Positions 1 to 13,190 of a stretch of DNA of 64,000 nucleotides are shown here, in pieces; position 1 is the stretch's first letter; every line of letters starts with the position of its first letter. Position numbers and translations under genes: made by a program. Source of the DNA: Salarias fasciatus (taxonomy: Eukaryota > Chordata > Actinopteri > Blenniiformes > Blenniidae); contig NC_043752.1 of NCBI RefSeq assembly GCF_902148845.1, positions 665,785 to 729,784 of the forward strand. Reading direction: 5' to 3'. The notes below the pieces were generated by a model, which saw only the letters and a program-made list of their open reading frames with translations, did no database searches and was not told the DNA's origin.

Positions 1-3000
1 TTAGAGTAAATTACATTATTGCTCCTCTGTTTTCACTTCCTGTTTAGTTTCAGAAAAGTCACCATTAAGTGATTATTTCAATAATTATAAATCACAGAAC
101 TGCTGTAAAGGCAGAAGAGTTTTATCAGATTAATTCTACTGACAGTGAAGGTAATTATGAAAAAATCCTTTGGATCAATTTATTCACATTTCTATACAAA
201 CTTTTCAAAAGCAGTGATTTGACTCCACTGACTTTGTTTTGTTAAATAAATGCAGATTAATGAATAATCTGGAAAACGTGTGTTTTGTGTTGCTTCATTC
301 AAAACAGTAAATCAAAAGCGGCTGTGGCAGGAGTTCATTCAAAAGAGGGTTTTTTTCCCGTTTCTGAGCGCATTAATGAAAAATAGACGTCCTATAAAAC
401 AGCAAGAACAGGGGCAATATTTTAAAATTATGTCCGCACAACAGATTACAAGATTACAATCACCGAGGCCATTAAATGAGGCCAAATAGTACATCTGAAA
501 ATAAATAATTCAATTGTGTTTATTTAAGCCTGACATTTCACTCACTTTAATTGTGATCGGCGCTGCGGGGAATTTATATTTTGAAGTTAATTATCTAAGT
601 GCTTTATTCTTCTTCTTGTTTTTTTTGTTTGTTTTTTTTTTTTTTTTAAATAAAGCTAATGTTTTCGATCCCTTCACAATAAAAGCGGTCCCTGACTTCC
701 ACTAAAGGCGCCTATAAATCAGTGGTAAAAATAAGCGTCCTTCCAGTAAAAACGCCGGCTAGCGGCAGCGGGCGACTCCTGCCCAGCATCCTCCACGCCG
801 CCGCAAGGGCGAGTTAATGACCTCCAGGAGCCGCGTTACGGCAACAATTAAAGGCAGGAGTCCCGGCGGGGCCGGGCGCTGCCGTGTCGCTGTCGGTGCA
901 CGGGCCGACACGTCTCTCCCATCTCCATCCATTTCCCTAAGAAATCAGCGGGGCCACCTGGGCTCGGCATCGAAACTTCATTCATCTCCAGAAATGGATT
1001 CCAGCGGAGGGCAAAATCAAATTCTCATTTGCAAGGCAGGGGGAGAGAGAGAGGGAGTGAGTGCAGGAGGTACCTGGGAACGCTAACCTCTGGGTGAACC
1101 CGCCGCATCTGATAGTTTTGCTATTTGTCTGTGACATTGACAGCTCTGGGGGAGATTAGGAGCCACCCTGCCCCGGCTCCCCACTCTGCATTCTGCCGAC
1201 GTGCCTCTTTACAGATGGACTGCCGCACATTTACCTTCGCCTGTTTTTCCCCGGGTTTGGGCGCCGCGCCGCACCAGAGGCAACGCGGGGATGTAATTAT
1301 ATGCGGCGCAACAATAAAACAAAGCAAATGAGGGGCAGAGCTGCATCGCGGGGCTTACAGACCGCGAGGATGCAAAAAAAAAAAAAAAAAAACTACGGCA
1401 GTGTGTGGCGATCGGCGGGGGCCGAGCCCCGGATGAGAGTGATGGATGCCCTTCGGTTAAATACGTCCAAATCCCCCCTTCAAGCCGCTCTCTTCTTGCC
1501 AGGCAGCATGAGTGAGTGTGTGAGAGAGAGTGTACAAGATTAATAGTGTAAACAGCGAGGGAGAGAGGGGAAGAAAGGCAGCCAGGAGAGAGGGAGAAAG
1601 AAAAGACTATCAGCATCTGCAGCAGCACAGTAGCCCCGGGGGAACGGCGTGAACTTTTGAACCCTGATGGCGAGCAGTCGCAGCGACGCGCAGAGCCCGC
1701 TCCTGCCTCGCTCTGTGTGTGTGTGTGTGTGTGTTTCTGGAGAAGCACACAGGCAGCCAGTGAAGGGAGGAGAGGAGAGCGAAGGAGAACGAGGGAGAGT
1801 GGAGGTCATTAACATATTCCTCGCTTCCTCGCAAACGAGCAGCCGCTATCCAAATGTCACAAAATCCATACGCCGATGAGCGGCGTGAAAAACGACTCTC
1901 CGGGCGGATACTCCGACGAGCCGCTGCGGTAGACGCCGACCGGAGCGGCGGACGGCCGGCGGCGGGGAGGGTCGCTCCGCCGCTCTGTCGACGCAGAGCA
2001 GACGGGTCGCGGGCTGGCCGGCAGAGAGGTCGGAGGTCAAAAGTTCAGCCGGTGGGCGCAGACGGGCGAATCTGCAGACCCAAAACACTGTCCAGGCTCT
2101 GCGGTTCGCCTCAGACCGCTGTCCTCACGCCGACGCCGAACATAACTTCTTGAGTCCGCCTCAAACCTGTGGTTTCATCTCAGCTCTCGTCAACCCCACA
2201 ACTAACACCCAGTCCAAGGTTCAGGGACGGAGAACCCGGAGAATCACGATCCGGAGAACCACACGCAAACGTTTCACCGGTTGATCCGCAAACTTCCCCA
2301 TTTTCCCAGAGTTGATTCTGCTTCAAACCCAGGCGCTGCATTAAGGATCGCTGATGGAGCGTCCATCCATCAGCTGGGGTCTGTCTCCTGTTCCAGCCAG
2401 GAGACCCGGGTTTGACCCTCACTGACGCTCAGAACTCAGATTTAATATTCTATTGAGCAGCGGCGTGTCATACTGCTGTGACTGTGGCCGCTCATATTCA
2501 AATGAGAAACAGGCAACAGCGAGACGGAGCGTCACACTGTTCATCCCGCCGCACTGGGGAATCGCTTCGGGAAAATCGGGGTCCAGGGCCGAGTCGCTTC
2601 ATTTACAGGAGGACACACCTGAAACTTCCATCAAATGATCAACCAGGTCACGATCCTCCATCGAATGACAACGGTACAACCAAGTCTGTCGCAAAGTGGC
2701 TCAGAAATGACAAAAATCACACAAATATCACCATTTCTAGTTCCAAACTGATAATAGAGGGACTATAATTCTACACATTGGCTGTCTGATAAAAAAAAAA
2801 AAAAGATGCAGCTGTTTTCAGTGCATTATTGACGTGCATCACTGGATGACTGAAAACACCACTACATTCGTGTTATTAAAAAAAGACGAAAAAAATAACC
2901 CTTATAGGGCAACTACTCTAATATTTCCCCTAAAATTAGTAAGAAAACATAAAGCTGCCAGACACTCTTTAAAGAATTTAACAAAAAAGAAAGAAGACAA

Positions 3001-5496
3001 TTGTTTTTATCAGCGACAAACTCAAAGACGGCCGTGAAGCTTATCTCCACCCCGTTACATAACTGATAATCTAATGTGTTAACCTGCAGAATTAAACACT
3101 AAAATGAAATCGTCGTCTGGTTTTAACCCGATCGGAGTGGAAAAGGCGGCGATGTGGCGTCTGACGGCGACCGCCTCGCCTCTCCTCCTCAAGCATTTCC
3201 CAACGTTTCCTTTCAGACTGCAGAAGGTTGGATTTTTATTTTATTTCAAGTGAAATATGAAAGGGAAAAATAAATGTTTTTTTTATAGTTTAAAAGTCCC
3301 AAATTGTCTCAATTGTCACTCATTAAGTTAAAGAATTAAGGATGCGACTTCTGATCCAACATGTCAGGAATTTCCCAAAGGAATTAATAAAATATGTCTG
3401 TTCAATGCTTTAATGTTCTGTTTGACCTTTGAGAAGTCAATAAATGATGAACAAGTGTTTTTCGAGCCCTGAGATGAAACCTGAAATGTGTCATGATGCA
3501 TTAAAGAAAGAAAAATCCCAAAGAAAATAAATTAAAAACTGTCAAGTTTCACATTTAAATGTAAAACACAGGGTCAGGATTTAATGTCTGATCAGCTGTT
3601 TGTTGCAGCTCTGGGTTTAAATTTGTCGGCTGTAATGAAAGAAGGTTTGAACAGGTGAAAACTGAGGTTCTTCTGTATCTGATGACTGTAAATACAGGAG
3701 CGAAACACATCTTCTCCGTCTCTCCTGCAGCTTCCCTGCAAACATCCCCGAGCGCCCGGCGCCGCTCTGCAATCACGCAAAAACAAACAGGCCGTTTCCA
3801 CTCGGTAAACTTGACCCGCGAACAGCAGGACGGGGCCGCGGCGCCGCATCTCCCAGGGAGAAACGCCGCGCCCGTGCGTTTGTTTGTGTGCACGATGCAG
3901 TGGAATGGCAGCGAGCGCGTGACGGGGGGGTGAGAGGACGGTGGTGGCGGCGGCGGGGGGGAAGGGGGGGCGATGCTGCAGGCGTGGTCAGGTCACCGGT
4001 GCGGTCGGCGGGTGAAACTCAGTTCACATTACCATGCAGACGCCCGGGCTCACAATGGAGGCTCCATCTGTTCCTGTCAGCAGTTACAAATCTGGTGTCA
4101 CCCGGCTGGCTGAAGACAACAGGCCGGCGCATCTAATCAAACGGCGCAGGCTCCTCCTGCGCGTAAAGGCAGCCATCGACTTCACACTCACTCACTCTCT
4201 GGTTAGGGAGCGAATGCGGGGCGGCGAAGGCAGCCAGTCGATTACCACACATAATACATCCTCGCCGCCACAAAGTCTCCATTGTGTACAGTAAGCGCAA
4301 ATGAAAGCGTACAATTAAACTCAAAAGAGGAAAAAGAAAAACTCAATTTTCTACCTTACGCGGCACACACCACTCTCTGAATCACAGAATTATCATCCAT
4401 TCTCAAAACAAAGGCATTCTGCTGATTAAAAGGATGAAAAGGAAATTTAAATAAAACCCAAACTGTGGCTGCGGTTCGTCCTGAAATGTGTCCGACTTCA
4501 TTAAGCGGCCCGGCCATTATTCCACGCTCCCTCCCGCCTGGCAGCGGCCCGCCCAGCGGCGGAGAGCGAGCCCAGCCACATCTCTCAGCCGCCGGTGAAC
4601 AGAGGATGAACTCTGAACTCCGGGTGCCCCCCTCGCTGAGGACACAGGCCATTCGCTGCGCCGGCACGGCGGCAATAAACCGCGCCGCACATTCTTCCTC
4701 ACAAAGTCGAATGTTATGATTATCGATCACACGGTAGAACGTGCAGTTATTAAGCGTGCGGGGGTATTAATTCTCCATATTCAAAGTAAAATGCTGGGGG
4801 GGGGAGGTTTAACACAGACAACGCCATGACACGGCGTTCCAGCTCCAACGCTTTAACAGACGGCGCCGTTTGCAGTGAGGCAACCATTACAGCCTGAAGG
4901 GAATTTTTTTTTAAGTGTTTTACGGTTTGATTTCTGTTTGTTTCTCCAAAAGGAAAGCTCCTCGTGTTTATTTTGAAATGAGCGATTTGCTAAAAAGAGA
5001 AGAATGATGATTGTGTTACGGCGGCTGATCTCCGCGCCATCTGCCGGGGTTTGTTTGTGAAACTGGGGGAAAATCAAACCGGTTCTAGAATAACGGGGGC
5101 CTTTGGCTTCGCTGCGTCCGGCTGGCTTTAACAAGCAGTGAAGGAACGTTTCTTCCTCCAGTCCGAAAATTCCACAAACGTCTGGGTTCTACCGTCAGAG
5201 AGCTGCCGGGACGCCGTCCTGAGGCGGCCGGGTCAATACAGCCCACCTGCGGCACGTCACGTCAAGGACTATTAGCCGGCGCAGAGAGTCAGAGAGCTGA
5301 GAGGGACGGAGGGAAGGAGGGAGGGAGGGAAGATAGAAGGAGAGATTGATAAAGGCAGAGAGGGATGGAACACACATGGCCCCTCAGGTACAGTGTTGTA
5401 TTTCAAACCCGGTTGTGAAAGAATAGAGGGGATCGGCGTCGATCAATCACTGCATTAGCCTGCAGCTACAGAGCCTCCTCCCTGTGTGGGCTGCCT

Positions 5497-5568
<72 letters not shown>

Positions 5569-5963
5569 CAACCGCTCCACCCGCTCTGGGGGCCAGCGGA
5601 GGAACAAAGGCTCCGCCACTGGAGGGAGCTCTAGGTCACCATTCAGGTCTCAGTGAGTCTACCTGGAGAGGAGGAGGGGAAGCTCTCATCTGCTTTTCAA
5701 ATTAAGGGCGCCAGAGACGACGCGGGGTGGGACAAAACGGAGCGCCGGTGCCTCCTGCGGCGAGGTTCTCACCGCCGCCCTCCTGCCGTGCGGCCGTTCG
5801 GCTGAGATCCCCCCCCGCTGTGCGGCGGTTTGTCCTGGCCTCGTGTCTACAGCTCACAAACACATTTCCTGTCTCGTTCTCTCGTTTACTGTTTGAGCAC
5901 AGAAAGCCGGCAGTGCAGTGGAACGCTCGTCTCTGACCCGGCGCTTCTGAGCCGTTCACTCAC
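1..5963. other. Probable skap1 intron: no coding exon recognised
   Basis: No homology-supported exon is visible on either strand. The stretch alternates AT-rich DNA with GC/CpG-rich blocks (about 740-920, 1880-2110, 3830-4000, 4480-4700) that produce long chance ORFs. Blocks at about 4190-4330 and 4440-4760 have the mixed, motif-dense look of conserved noncoding elements, but this needs an alignment. A long (CA)n run sits near 5.5 kb. Assignment as intron follows from the skap1 exon ending with a perfect GTGAGT donor at 5963. Confidence 0.55.
5498..5567. repeat. (CA)n microsatellite
   Basis: About 70 bases of uninterrupted CA dinucleotide inside the probable skap1 intron. Confidence 0.98.
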
Positions 5964-8483
5964 ACTCGGGACCGCCGTCGTCCTGGTAGTCCGAGGCCAG
6001 CGAGGCGTCGTCCGACGGCGCCGAGCGGCCCAGGCTGGAGCTGCGGTTGTCGTCAGAGCCGTCGTCGTCGACTGAGGGGGAAACAGAGACAGTCAGCGAG
6101 ACGACAGACCCGGAGTGGGAAGCACTGTCACCTCACAGGGAGAAATCAGCGGTTCGAGTCCAGACAGGGCCTTTCAATACTTTACTGATCTCCTGAGGGG
6201 AAATGATTTCTGCACATTTAACTTTAACTTTTTTCCTCTTTTCTGTGTCAATGCTCTCATTTTTAAAGGGGCAGAATGAGGGTTGGGTTTTTCAGCAAAA
6301 CCAGAGAAAGACTTTCACATTCAAAAGGTGAAAGAGTTGGATATGTAACTGTACACTTTGTAAATCTAAAATAAAATCTTGGCAGAATGAATATGAATAG
6401 ATTGGTTGAAAGAAGGCTTGTGTTGATGGAAACAGAAGTAAGGTCTCTACTATAACGTCTGACAGGCTTCAGCTTTGGACAAATTACAATAAAAACATTT
6501 GCAGAAAGAACAAAAGTCTTTCAGTAATCAGTCTGTTAAAACGGCCGGCCTTTATGTCCGCAGCTTTAACACTTCCTTTAACATATGGGCCTTCAGGATA
6601 ATAGAACAGCCCCCTGCTTTATCCTCCGTGCCTTCAAACTGTTCTTCAGCTGTTTGGTGGATTTTATTTTCAGGTTTCAGTATTGATAAATGTGAGATCT
6701 CTGCTTCTTGAAAAAGTTCTCATTACCGGCCTGTAATAAATATCAAGAATGTCAGAGCATTCGTCTTTCTTTCATCCGACCAACTGTTTAAGGGCGTTGG
6801 AGCTGATCCTCTGATAGTCGATTCACTACGTTTCAGTCAGCGTCTGATCATAGAGCATCTTCCTCCCTTCACTCAACCTTAACCCACGCCATTTTCACGG
6901 ATTCTACTAAAACTCTGTCCGGTTAGGATTATACACCAAGACACAAATAATTCACACAGCTCACTTACATTTTGACGGGAACTCTTGAGGGTTCCTGCAA
7001 AAACCAAAATAAAAGCACAGTCAACATAGCTTCCATGAATTACAACCTTTTCCATGGTCTTTCTCAGTTTCACGGCTCACTTCTCAAATTCTGTTATTGC
7101 TTCCTGCACAGATGACTTCAGAAATCTGTGGCTTTGGAGCTTCTCTGAGCAGGAAGTAATTCTGCTTCTCTCAACGCGCAGCACAGGAAACAGCGTCTGG
7201 AGTAACGACCACGCTTTCTGAGACACCTTCGCTTTTCTCAGCTCACGCTTGGAAATTGCAACACATTCTAATCAAATGATCCCAATCAGCAGCAGATCAC
7301 TTAATGAGAGCTTTGGAAAACTTGTAACATAAAAAATAAGAGCAGCGTGGCTCCGGCTGTGGATCCTGAAGGTGACACGCTTAGAGGAAATGAGCTCCTT
7401 TGAAAACTGTGTTTAAGGCAATCGCAGCAACGATTAAAGATATTTAATCTGAGAAAACATGGATAATGGTGAAGTTAGACGGCAACACTCCAGCAGCGGA
7501 GCTGAAATCCTACCTGCTGTACACGACCCTGAAGTTATTCAGCAACACCTGCCGGGTCTCCTCGACGTCTTCACTCAGGTTTTCATCCTGAAGGATGTCG
7601 GATACAAACAACTCACAGTCTGAGGAGGACAGAGAGTTTGGAAAACTGTGAGTTTTTTGGGTCACAAGCTGAAGAGGAGACCTGAATGTAAAAACACAAG
7701 AGATCAAATTCAAAGAGCCGAAAATCTATTCAGTAAGATGGAAAAACAATTGACTGTCCTAAAATGTGAAACATGGCCTCCCAGGAACCGCAGCCTCCGT
7801 CCAGTTCGTTTCTCATAATGTACCATTGAACTGTGTCAGTATAACTTCAGCTCTTTTCCAGTTTTGACCTCAGAAAGGCATTCTGCAGTCAAACCAGTAG
7901 AAAAGACAGCTGTGTTGGACATCGTCCGTCCCTGGCACACTTATCTGAACAGCTAATCAGACTTCAAGTGGTGCTGCCGTCACAGACAGAAGAGCGGGTC
8001 ACGTCTTCCTGATAGCAGAGTCAAAACAGGCCAGATCGCTTATCTGGTTTAATTTCTTTACGCAGCCTCTGTCTCGTCGCACAGACGAAGCCACGCATGC
8101 AAAGCGGCGTTCATCGTCCTGGAAGCGCATGCAAATGCAGCAAGTGGCAGGTTATCGCTCTGCTGCTGGCAGATTATCGTGTGTGGAAGTAAAGGAGAGA
8201 AATGAGGAGCTGTGTGGTTTCCACGGTTTCCTCTGGTAATCTGACGAGACACATTTCTTGTGGGAAGCTGTTTTGGTGTAATTATGACTGTAACACTTTC
8301 TAACTTCCATTCTGTTGACAGATACGAGTCTCTTTACACCGTTTTCAGTGACACGACATGGAAATATGAAGACAATACAGACAATATAAGAATAAATGAA
8401 CTGTGCAATAAGCTGTGTCAGCAGAGGAGAATTAATATTTTACCTTCCAAAAGTCTCCTGATGTCGCCCGGGATTGACCCCAT
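5964..8483 (-). CDS. skap1: skap1, 5' part (src kinase-associated phosphoprotein 1), four exons, continues off the left edge
   Basis: SKAP1 (SKAP55) is a cytosolic adaptor with an N-terminal dimerisation region, a PH domain and an SH3 domain that links ADAP to T-cell integrin signalling. I join four exons: 8483-8444 (ATG, reads MGSIPGDIRRLLE), 7619-7514 (contains CELFVSDILQDENLSED), 6994-6969 (microexon, NPQEFPSK) and 6071-5964 (contains GSDDNRSSSLGRSAPSDDA, then SDYQDDGGPE). Every junction has AG/GT sites and the phases agree (1, 2, 1, 1). The pieces match the N-terminus of vertebrate SKAPs: PEEIRWLLED, the GENLS helix, and SDDNHS...SDYQDEG of human SKAP1. The PH and SH3 exons were not found in 1-5963, so they probably lie to the left behind a long intron. 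skap1 follows HOXB1 in human too, which supports the call. Confidence 0.88.
6121..6190 (-). repeat. L2-type LINE 3' fragment, reverse orientation
   Basis: The stretch contains GTCACCTCACAGGGAGAAAT and GGTTCGAGTCC followed by GGGCCTTTC. This resembles the 3' untranslated tail common in fish L2-type LINEs, in the antisense sense. It lies just upstream of the fourth skap1 exon. Confidence 0.55.
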
Positions 8484-9189
8484 TTCTGGTTTTCAGCAGT
8501 TCCACCTGAAGTTCGATGACTTATCTGGACTATTTTTTCAAACTTTGGCGTCTGTCTCACTGTTTACACTTCCATGGCAGAAAGACAAGTCTGGAACACG
8601 AAAACCCCGCAGTAACATAGTCAGAAGATCAACTGGGAAGCCATCGAACCACCTGTGTCCTCCTGTAATGACACTTCACTTCCGTGCATGCATCTCTATT
8701 TGCAGCGAGCGGGGTGGAGCAGCTGCACACACTTCCTCTGCAGCCTGACGACGGCTCGGCTGACATGAGAAAACCACCTCGGTGTGCTCGAAGCGCCGCA
8801 GTCAGGTTTAGCAGTGAGGGGGCGAGGTGGCCAACACGAGCGCCGCTCAGCAGAAGAAAACCAGAAGTGAATCTCAGCCAACTTACAGCCACACCTGCTG
8901 TGTGGGGCTTTGTTTTTGTTCATATCCTTATTTCTTTAACCAGGTTACTTATAAGGAGCCAATCATTACTATCAGCTGTGGTGAAGCGAATGCACCAGGC
9001 GCACCTCGAGGCCCGGCATCCTGCATGTCTCAGGTTTGTTCCAGTTGAAACACACAAATTGCAACGACGGGCTTGTCATTGAGATTTTGCAGAAGCTTGT
9101 TGGTAACATCAATATTAGACTAAGGTGTGCAGAAGCAGAGAGTCTCCGAGGCCCAATTCTCAGAGGACACCCCTGGGACTCAATATGCA

Positions 9190-9295
9190 CACTATGCATT
9201 CATGAACTGCTTTATCCACTGCAGGGTCTCGGGCATAGCGCTGGATACAGGTGAAGGCAGGCTCCACCCTGGCTGGACAGGTGGCCAATCCCACG
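9190..9295 (-). repeat. L2-type LINE/SINE 3' tail, reverse orientation
   Basis: The run from TGCATTCATGAACTGCTTTA through a GGCTGGACAGGTGGCCAATC motif mirrors the antisense 3' tail of fish L2-type elements (ATTCATT..., then GCTTATCC..., then ACAGGTCGCCAGTCC). It is degenerate and therefore old. Confidence 0.55.
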
Positions 9296-9672
9296 TCTGC
9301 GTGCTAAATAACCACACAAAGCTGCAAAACAAACCCAAACTGTACATTTGTTCAACATTGCTGTTTGGGTGCTTCAGTCTCCAGGTGGAGGAGTTGGGGG
9401 GCTTTCGGTGCCCTGGAGCCCAAGCCTCTACTGTTACACTGAAATTATTATGCACAACTAACAGGACGAAAATAAAAAAGCTAAAAACAAAACTGCTCTT
9501 TTTAACCATAATCATTTGCATCAATAGATTAAGGAAGTGTTAACCTGCCCTACTGCCAGACTGACATATTGCAGCCACTCCACTGGTACTGCAGATATGT
9601 GACACGCAATCAACGGATCTTTGCGCAAATAAAGGATTAATTATTTGTGCTACACAATCAATAAATAGCTCA

Positions 9673-9830
9673 TGTATGGTGGCTCGGAAGGGCCAGCAGC
9701 AAACGCTACAACACAACAGCAAAAGCCAGATGTTTGTGAACTTGTGACCTTTGTTTGTGTTGTTGTTTCGTTGCTTTTGCTTGTGTAGTTGGGGCGTTTA
9801 GCCGTATTGGCCCTTCCGGGCCACCATACA
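9673..9830. mobile_element. Fold-back MITE, 158 bp
   Basis: Near-perfect terminal inverted repeats: the first 23 bases, starting TGTATGGTGGC, match the reverse complement of the last 23 with one mismatch (CTCGG against CCCGG). The inner arms (AAACGC..., GCAAAAG) also pair, so most of the element could fold into a hairpin. There is no coding capacity. The DNA transposon superfamily is undetermined. Confidence 0.8.
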
Positions 9831-10560
9831 AACCCCTTCAGCCCATTTGTCAAGTTTAAATTAAATATCCTCTGTGTAAAAATTACATCACTGCGAACAA
9901 CTTGACTTGTTGCCTAAATTAATATTTGTTACAGGAATGCTAGTCTGCTTAATGTTATTTCCACTCTCTTGCCTTTAATGCTGTATAGTCGTAATTTATC
10001 AATTAAGCAAAATGTTATTAATTAACAATTTATAAATTAAGTTATTCAACGATATTCCACTCATTATAGAGATAAACATTCTTTTTGGGGGCACAAAATT
10101 ACTAAAAGTGTAAATATGCAACGTTTAAAGCCCAACCATGTGCTCAGTTACCTTAATTTCTAGAGTTAGCATTTTTCACTTACCCTCAGACTTCAATTAA
10201 TTAAAGTTTTAAATCGACTTCTGGATTCCACGGAAGTAAGAAGTTGTCTCGGTAAGTTTATTTATTAATTAACTCTGATTTGACAGAGAAAACGTCATTT
10301 TAGACGGTTTTATTTCATTTGAAGCAGATCTATGTCTTTCCAAAATCTCCCCTCGATGATGCATTCAGGTGCTCACGTTTTACGCGCGCAAATGAAAAAA
10401 CTCGTGATTTTAACCAGGCCTGAATTTATATAACTTATTCTGTTTTTACTTTAAATTACTTACCTTTTGTAACGAGGTAATTGCAACGTTGTGAAATATT
10501 ATGTTGAAACATGTTTGCATCCAGTTTTTGTCCACATGCTGCCTTCAGGTACCATCCTCA

Positions 10561-10780
10561 CCTGTAAAACTGAATTATAACCATAGACTGTGAATAAAGT
10601 GGACGGAGTGTGGCTGAAAACATGAAGCCTATCCGGAAGTGTCAAAAACTTGCTGATTGGTGATTATACTATTGTTACTTGCTATTGTTGCTATTGTTAT
10701 TATGACTTACTTATTATACTACTATTACTTACTATTATTATATTATTAATACTTATTATACTTATTACTATTATTACTTG
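10561..10780. repeat. Dispersed repeat end followed by ATT-rich simple sequence
   Basis: ACCATAGACTGTGAATAAAG at the left resembles the end of an abundant fish repeat (CCATAGACTGTATAAA...). It is followed by interspersed TATTATTACTTA-like simple sequence up to about 10.78 kb. Family assignment is from memory only. Confidence 0.4.
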
Positions 10781-11698
10781 GTGATTATGACTCATGTAAG
10801 CTATAAAATTCATTTTTAATCTTGAAAGAAATTTAGCATTTATCAAATTAAATGTCTCCTTGAGATCCTTCGGTGGTTTAATGTATACATTCTGTGTTCT
10901 GGTTTTATGTTGTATGTAAAGATAGATATTTTTGCATCTTTTCGTGTGTGTTTATGGTGTTTTGGTTCTAGTTCCATCTCTTATCATAGTTTAGTATTGT
11001 GTTAATATTCCATCTCGTTGCTTTCATTTTATACTGTTTTAGAGCTGTTAGTTTGCTTGTGGTCTTTCAAGGCCTCTTTTTGGAAGAGTTGAGATTATTT
11101 TGCATTTCCTTGTGAAGGTGTCATAGTTTTGTGTGCTGTTGCCAGTTTTCTGCCTCTCATTGGCAGCATTTGAATTATTTAGGTTCCTGTACCCTCTCAG
11201 TTTGGTTATTTTTGCCCACTGTGTCTTAAACGAGTGTGATATTTGGACGGTCTCAGCCTCTGGTCCCTGGAGGATGTCCACAATGGGCTCATTCAGTCAT
11301 CCCTCCATGCATTAAAACGATGTTTCACAATGAATAATAACACAGGATAATAGAAATCCACTGCAATAAAACTGTCTCCTGTCAAAGATAACAATATGAA
11401 TAGCTGTTGGCATTTTACCAGAAATGCATAAACCCTCCATTTTTAAATGATTGAAAATAATCTTCAGAGTGAGCTGCACATCTTGTCAGGCGGGATATCA
11501 GAAATTCTCCCTCTCTCTGTGTGAATTTACCACTTTGATGCTTCTTTGATTGAAGCTGAAAAACTAATTAGGATCTTTCTGACAACGTGAATGCAGCATC
11601 TCTAAATTGGTCCCTCACCATATCTGACAGGTCATGGATGGGTGGTTTAGATTACCAGTAAAGGCTGAATGGCAATGGGATGGACTGAACTGGACTGG

Positions 11699-11699
<1 letters not shown>

Positions 11700-11774
<75 letters not shown>
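11700..11774. repeat. Compound (CA)n-(GA)n microsatellite
   Basis: About 50 bases of CA are followed directly by about 24 bases of AG. Confidence 0.97.
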
Positions 11775-13119
11775 GAGGCAGGAGCAGTGGTGGAGCTCAA
11801 CATGGCTTTATTGATCCTGTTTTACTGAAAGACTACAAGCGAAGCCATCAAGTGAGCCAGGCTCGATCAGACTCTGCTCACATCGACTGAATTCACCGGA
11901 TATCGATCCCACTCTGCTGGACTGATGTTAAAATTTTTTACCCTCATTAAACAGAATAATGTCCAAATGCACTGATTTTTCATCAAGACAGTGAACATGG
12001 ATTTCTGTTTTTTAATTGTTTAATTAAATATAGACTTTTGTATATTTATATATTGTACTCAGAACTCTCAGGATGCATGTGGGCTTATGTTTTTTTTTTT
12101 AACCTAATTGAACCAGAGAAAACTGATATGAACAACATTAAAGACACTGTCAGAAATAAATGGAAATAATAACAAAACTTTACCAAAAATGTTAATTAAA
12201 AAAATAGACGTGAAAAACATGTCAAATTGCATCATGCTGTCTTTAATTGAGATCTATCTGTTTTACTATAACTGTTGGTGATTGTATTTGGCACTTATCT
12301 TGACAAATGTCCTTTATTTCATCTTCACAGTGTGTTTTCTCCAATCTTTAGCCCTTCAGAGGGCTTTTCAGGGAAAAAAAAATTGGAAGCGGGAAACTCA
12401 ACCTTTGGCATCATTTCTAAGGTCAGTCTTCATCCAAGAATTTTTAACGTCCCAAAAATATTAAAACAAGTCACAAGTGTGTGTTTCATGTTTCTTATAA
12501 AATGTGTGAGCAAAATGCAAAGTGCACGGCGAGAGCTGTGTGGTCCCAGTCCTTCATATTTTATCATAGATTCTAAATAACAGCATCAGTCCGTTGACCT
12601 TTCACACTAACTCACAGTCAGAGGTGCGTTTCCAACACACTACTGTTCATGTTAATACACGAGAAGCTTAAAGCCAAAATATCAGGCTTTAATAATATTT
12701 ACACTTTATAGAAATATTCATAAGCTGCACTGACTTCATTTTTCATGGTTTCTGTGACGATTATCAGCTCTTCATTATTAGTTCTGATCACTTGTCTGAT
12801 AGATCGTTGACGCTTGTATCAGAGTTTGAAGGACTGTGGTGCGGAGATGTGATCCTGGCGTTCTGTATCGGTCTGATGGTGACAGATGTGGTCTCCTTTC
12901 CTGCCGCCTCTCTCCAGGGGAAACCGCAGGGTCAGGGCGAGTTGAGTCCCTCGTCGGGTTTGCCCCCACGCTGACCTGCTCCTGACTGGCCTCCCAGCAA
13001 AAAGCCCCTGTGAAGGTAAGAGGAACTGGGGTCCCCTCCCCTGGAAAAGAGGTTCCCTCCCCCTGACAGCTCCACAGAGCCGCAGCCACCTGCCTGCTGG
13101 GTGAGCCCCATATGAAAAG

Positions 13120-13190
13120 GGAAGCCCTTTGTAATCCGACGGGGATTACACCACCCAACAAAGCGCCGCTGAAAGAGCGACAAAGGCCCT
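13120..13190. promoter_or_regulatory. Candidate enhancer: TCF/SOX and OTX-type motif cluster
   Basis: Within 60 bases are CCTTTGT (13126-13132), TAATCC (13132-13137), an inverted GGATTA (13143-13148), AACAAAG (13157-13163) and ACAAAGG (13180-13186). These are TCF/LEF- or SOX-type and OTX/PITX-type consensus sites in a block between skap1 and hoxb1b that otherwise lacks explanation. An octamer, ATTTGCAT, lies about 180 bases further on. Function is inferred from motif density only. Confidence 0.3.

Noticed and set aside
1209-1748. 179-codon minus-strand ORF
   Set aside because: Crosses a GT run and a poly-A run, translates to Ser/Thr-His repeats, and has no family motif.
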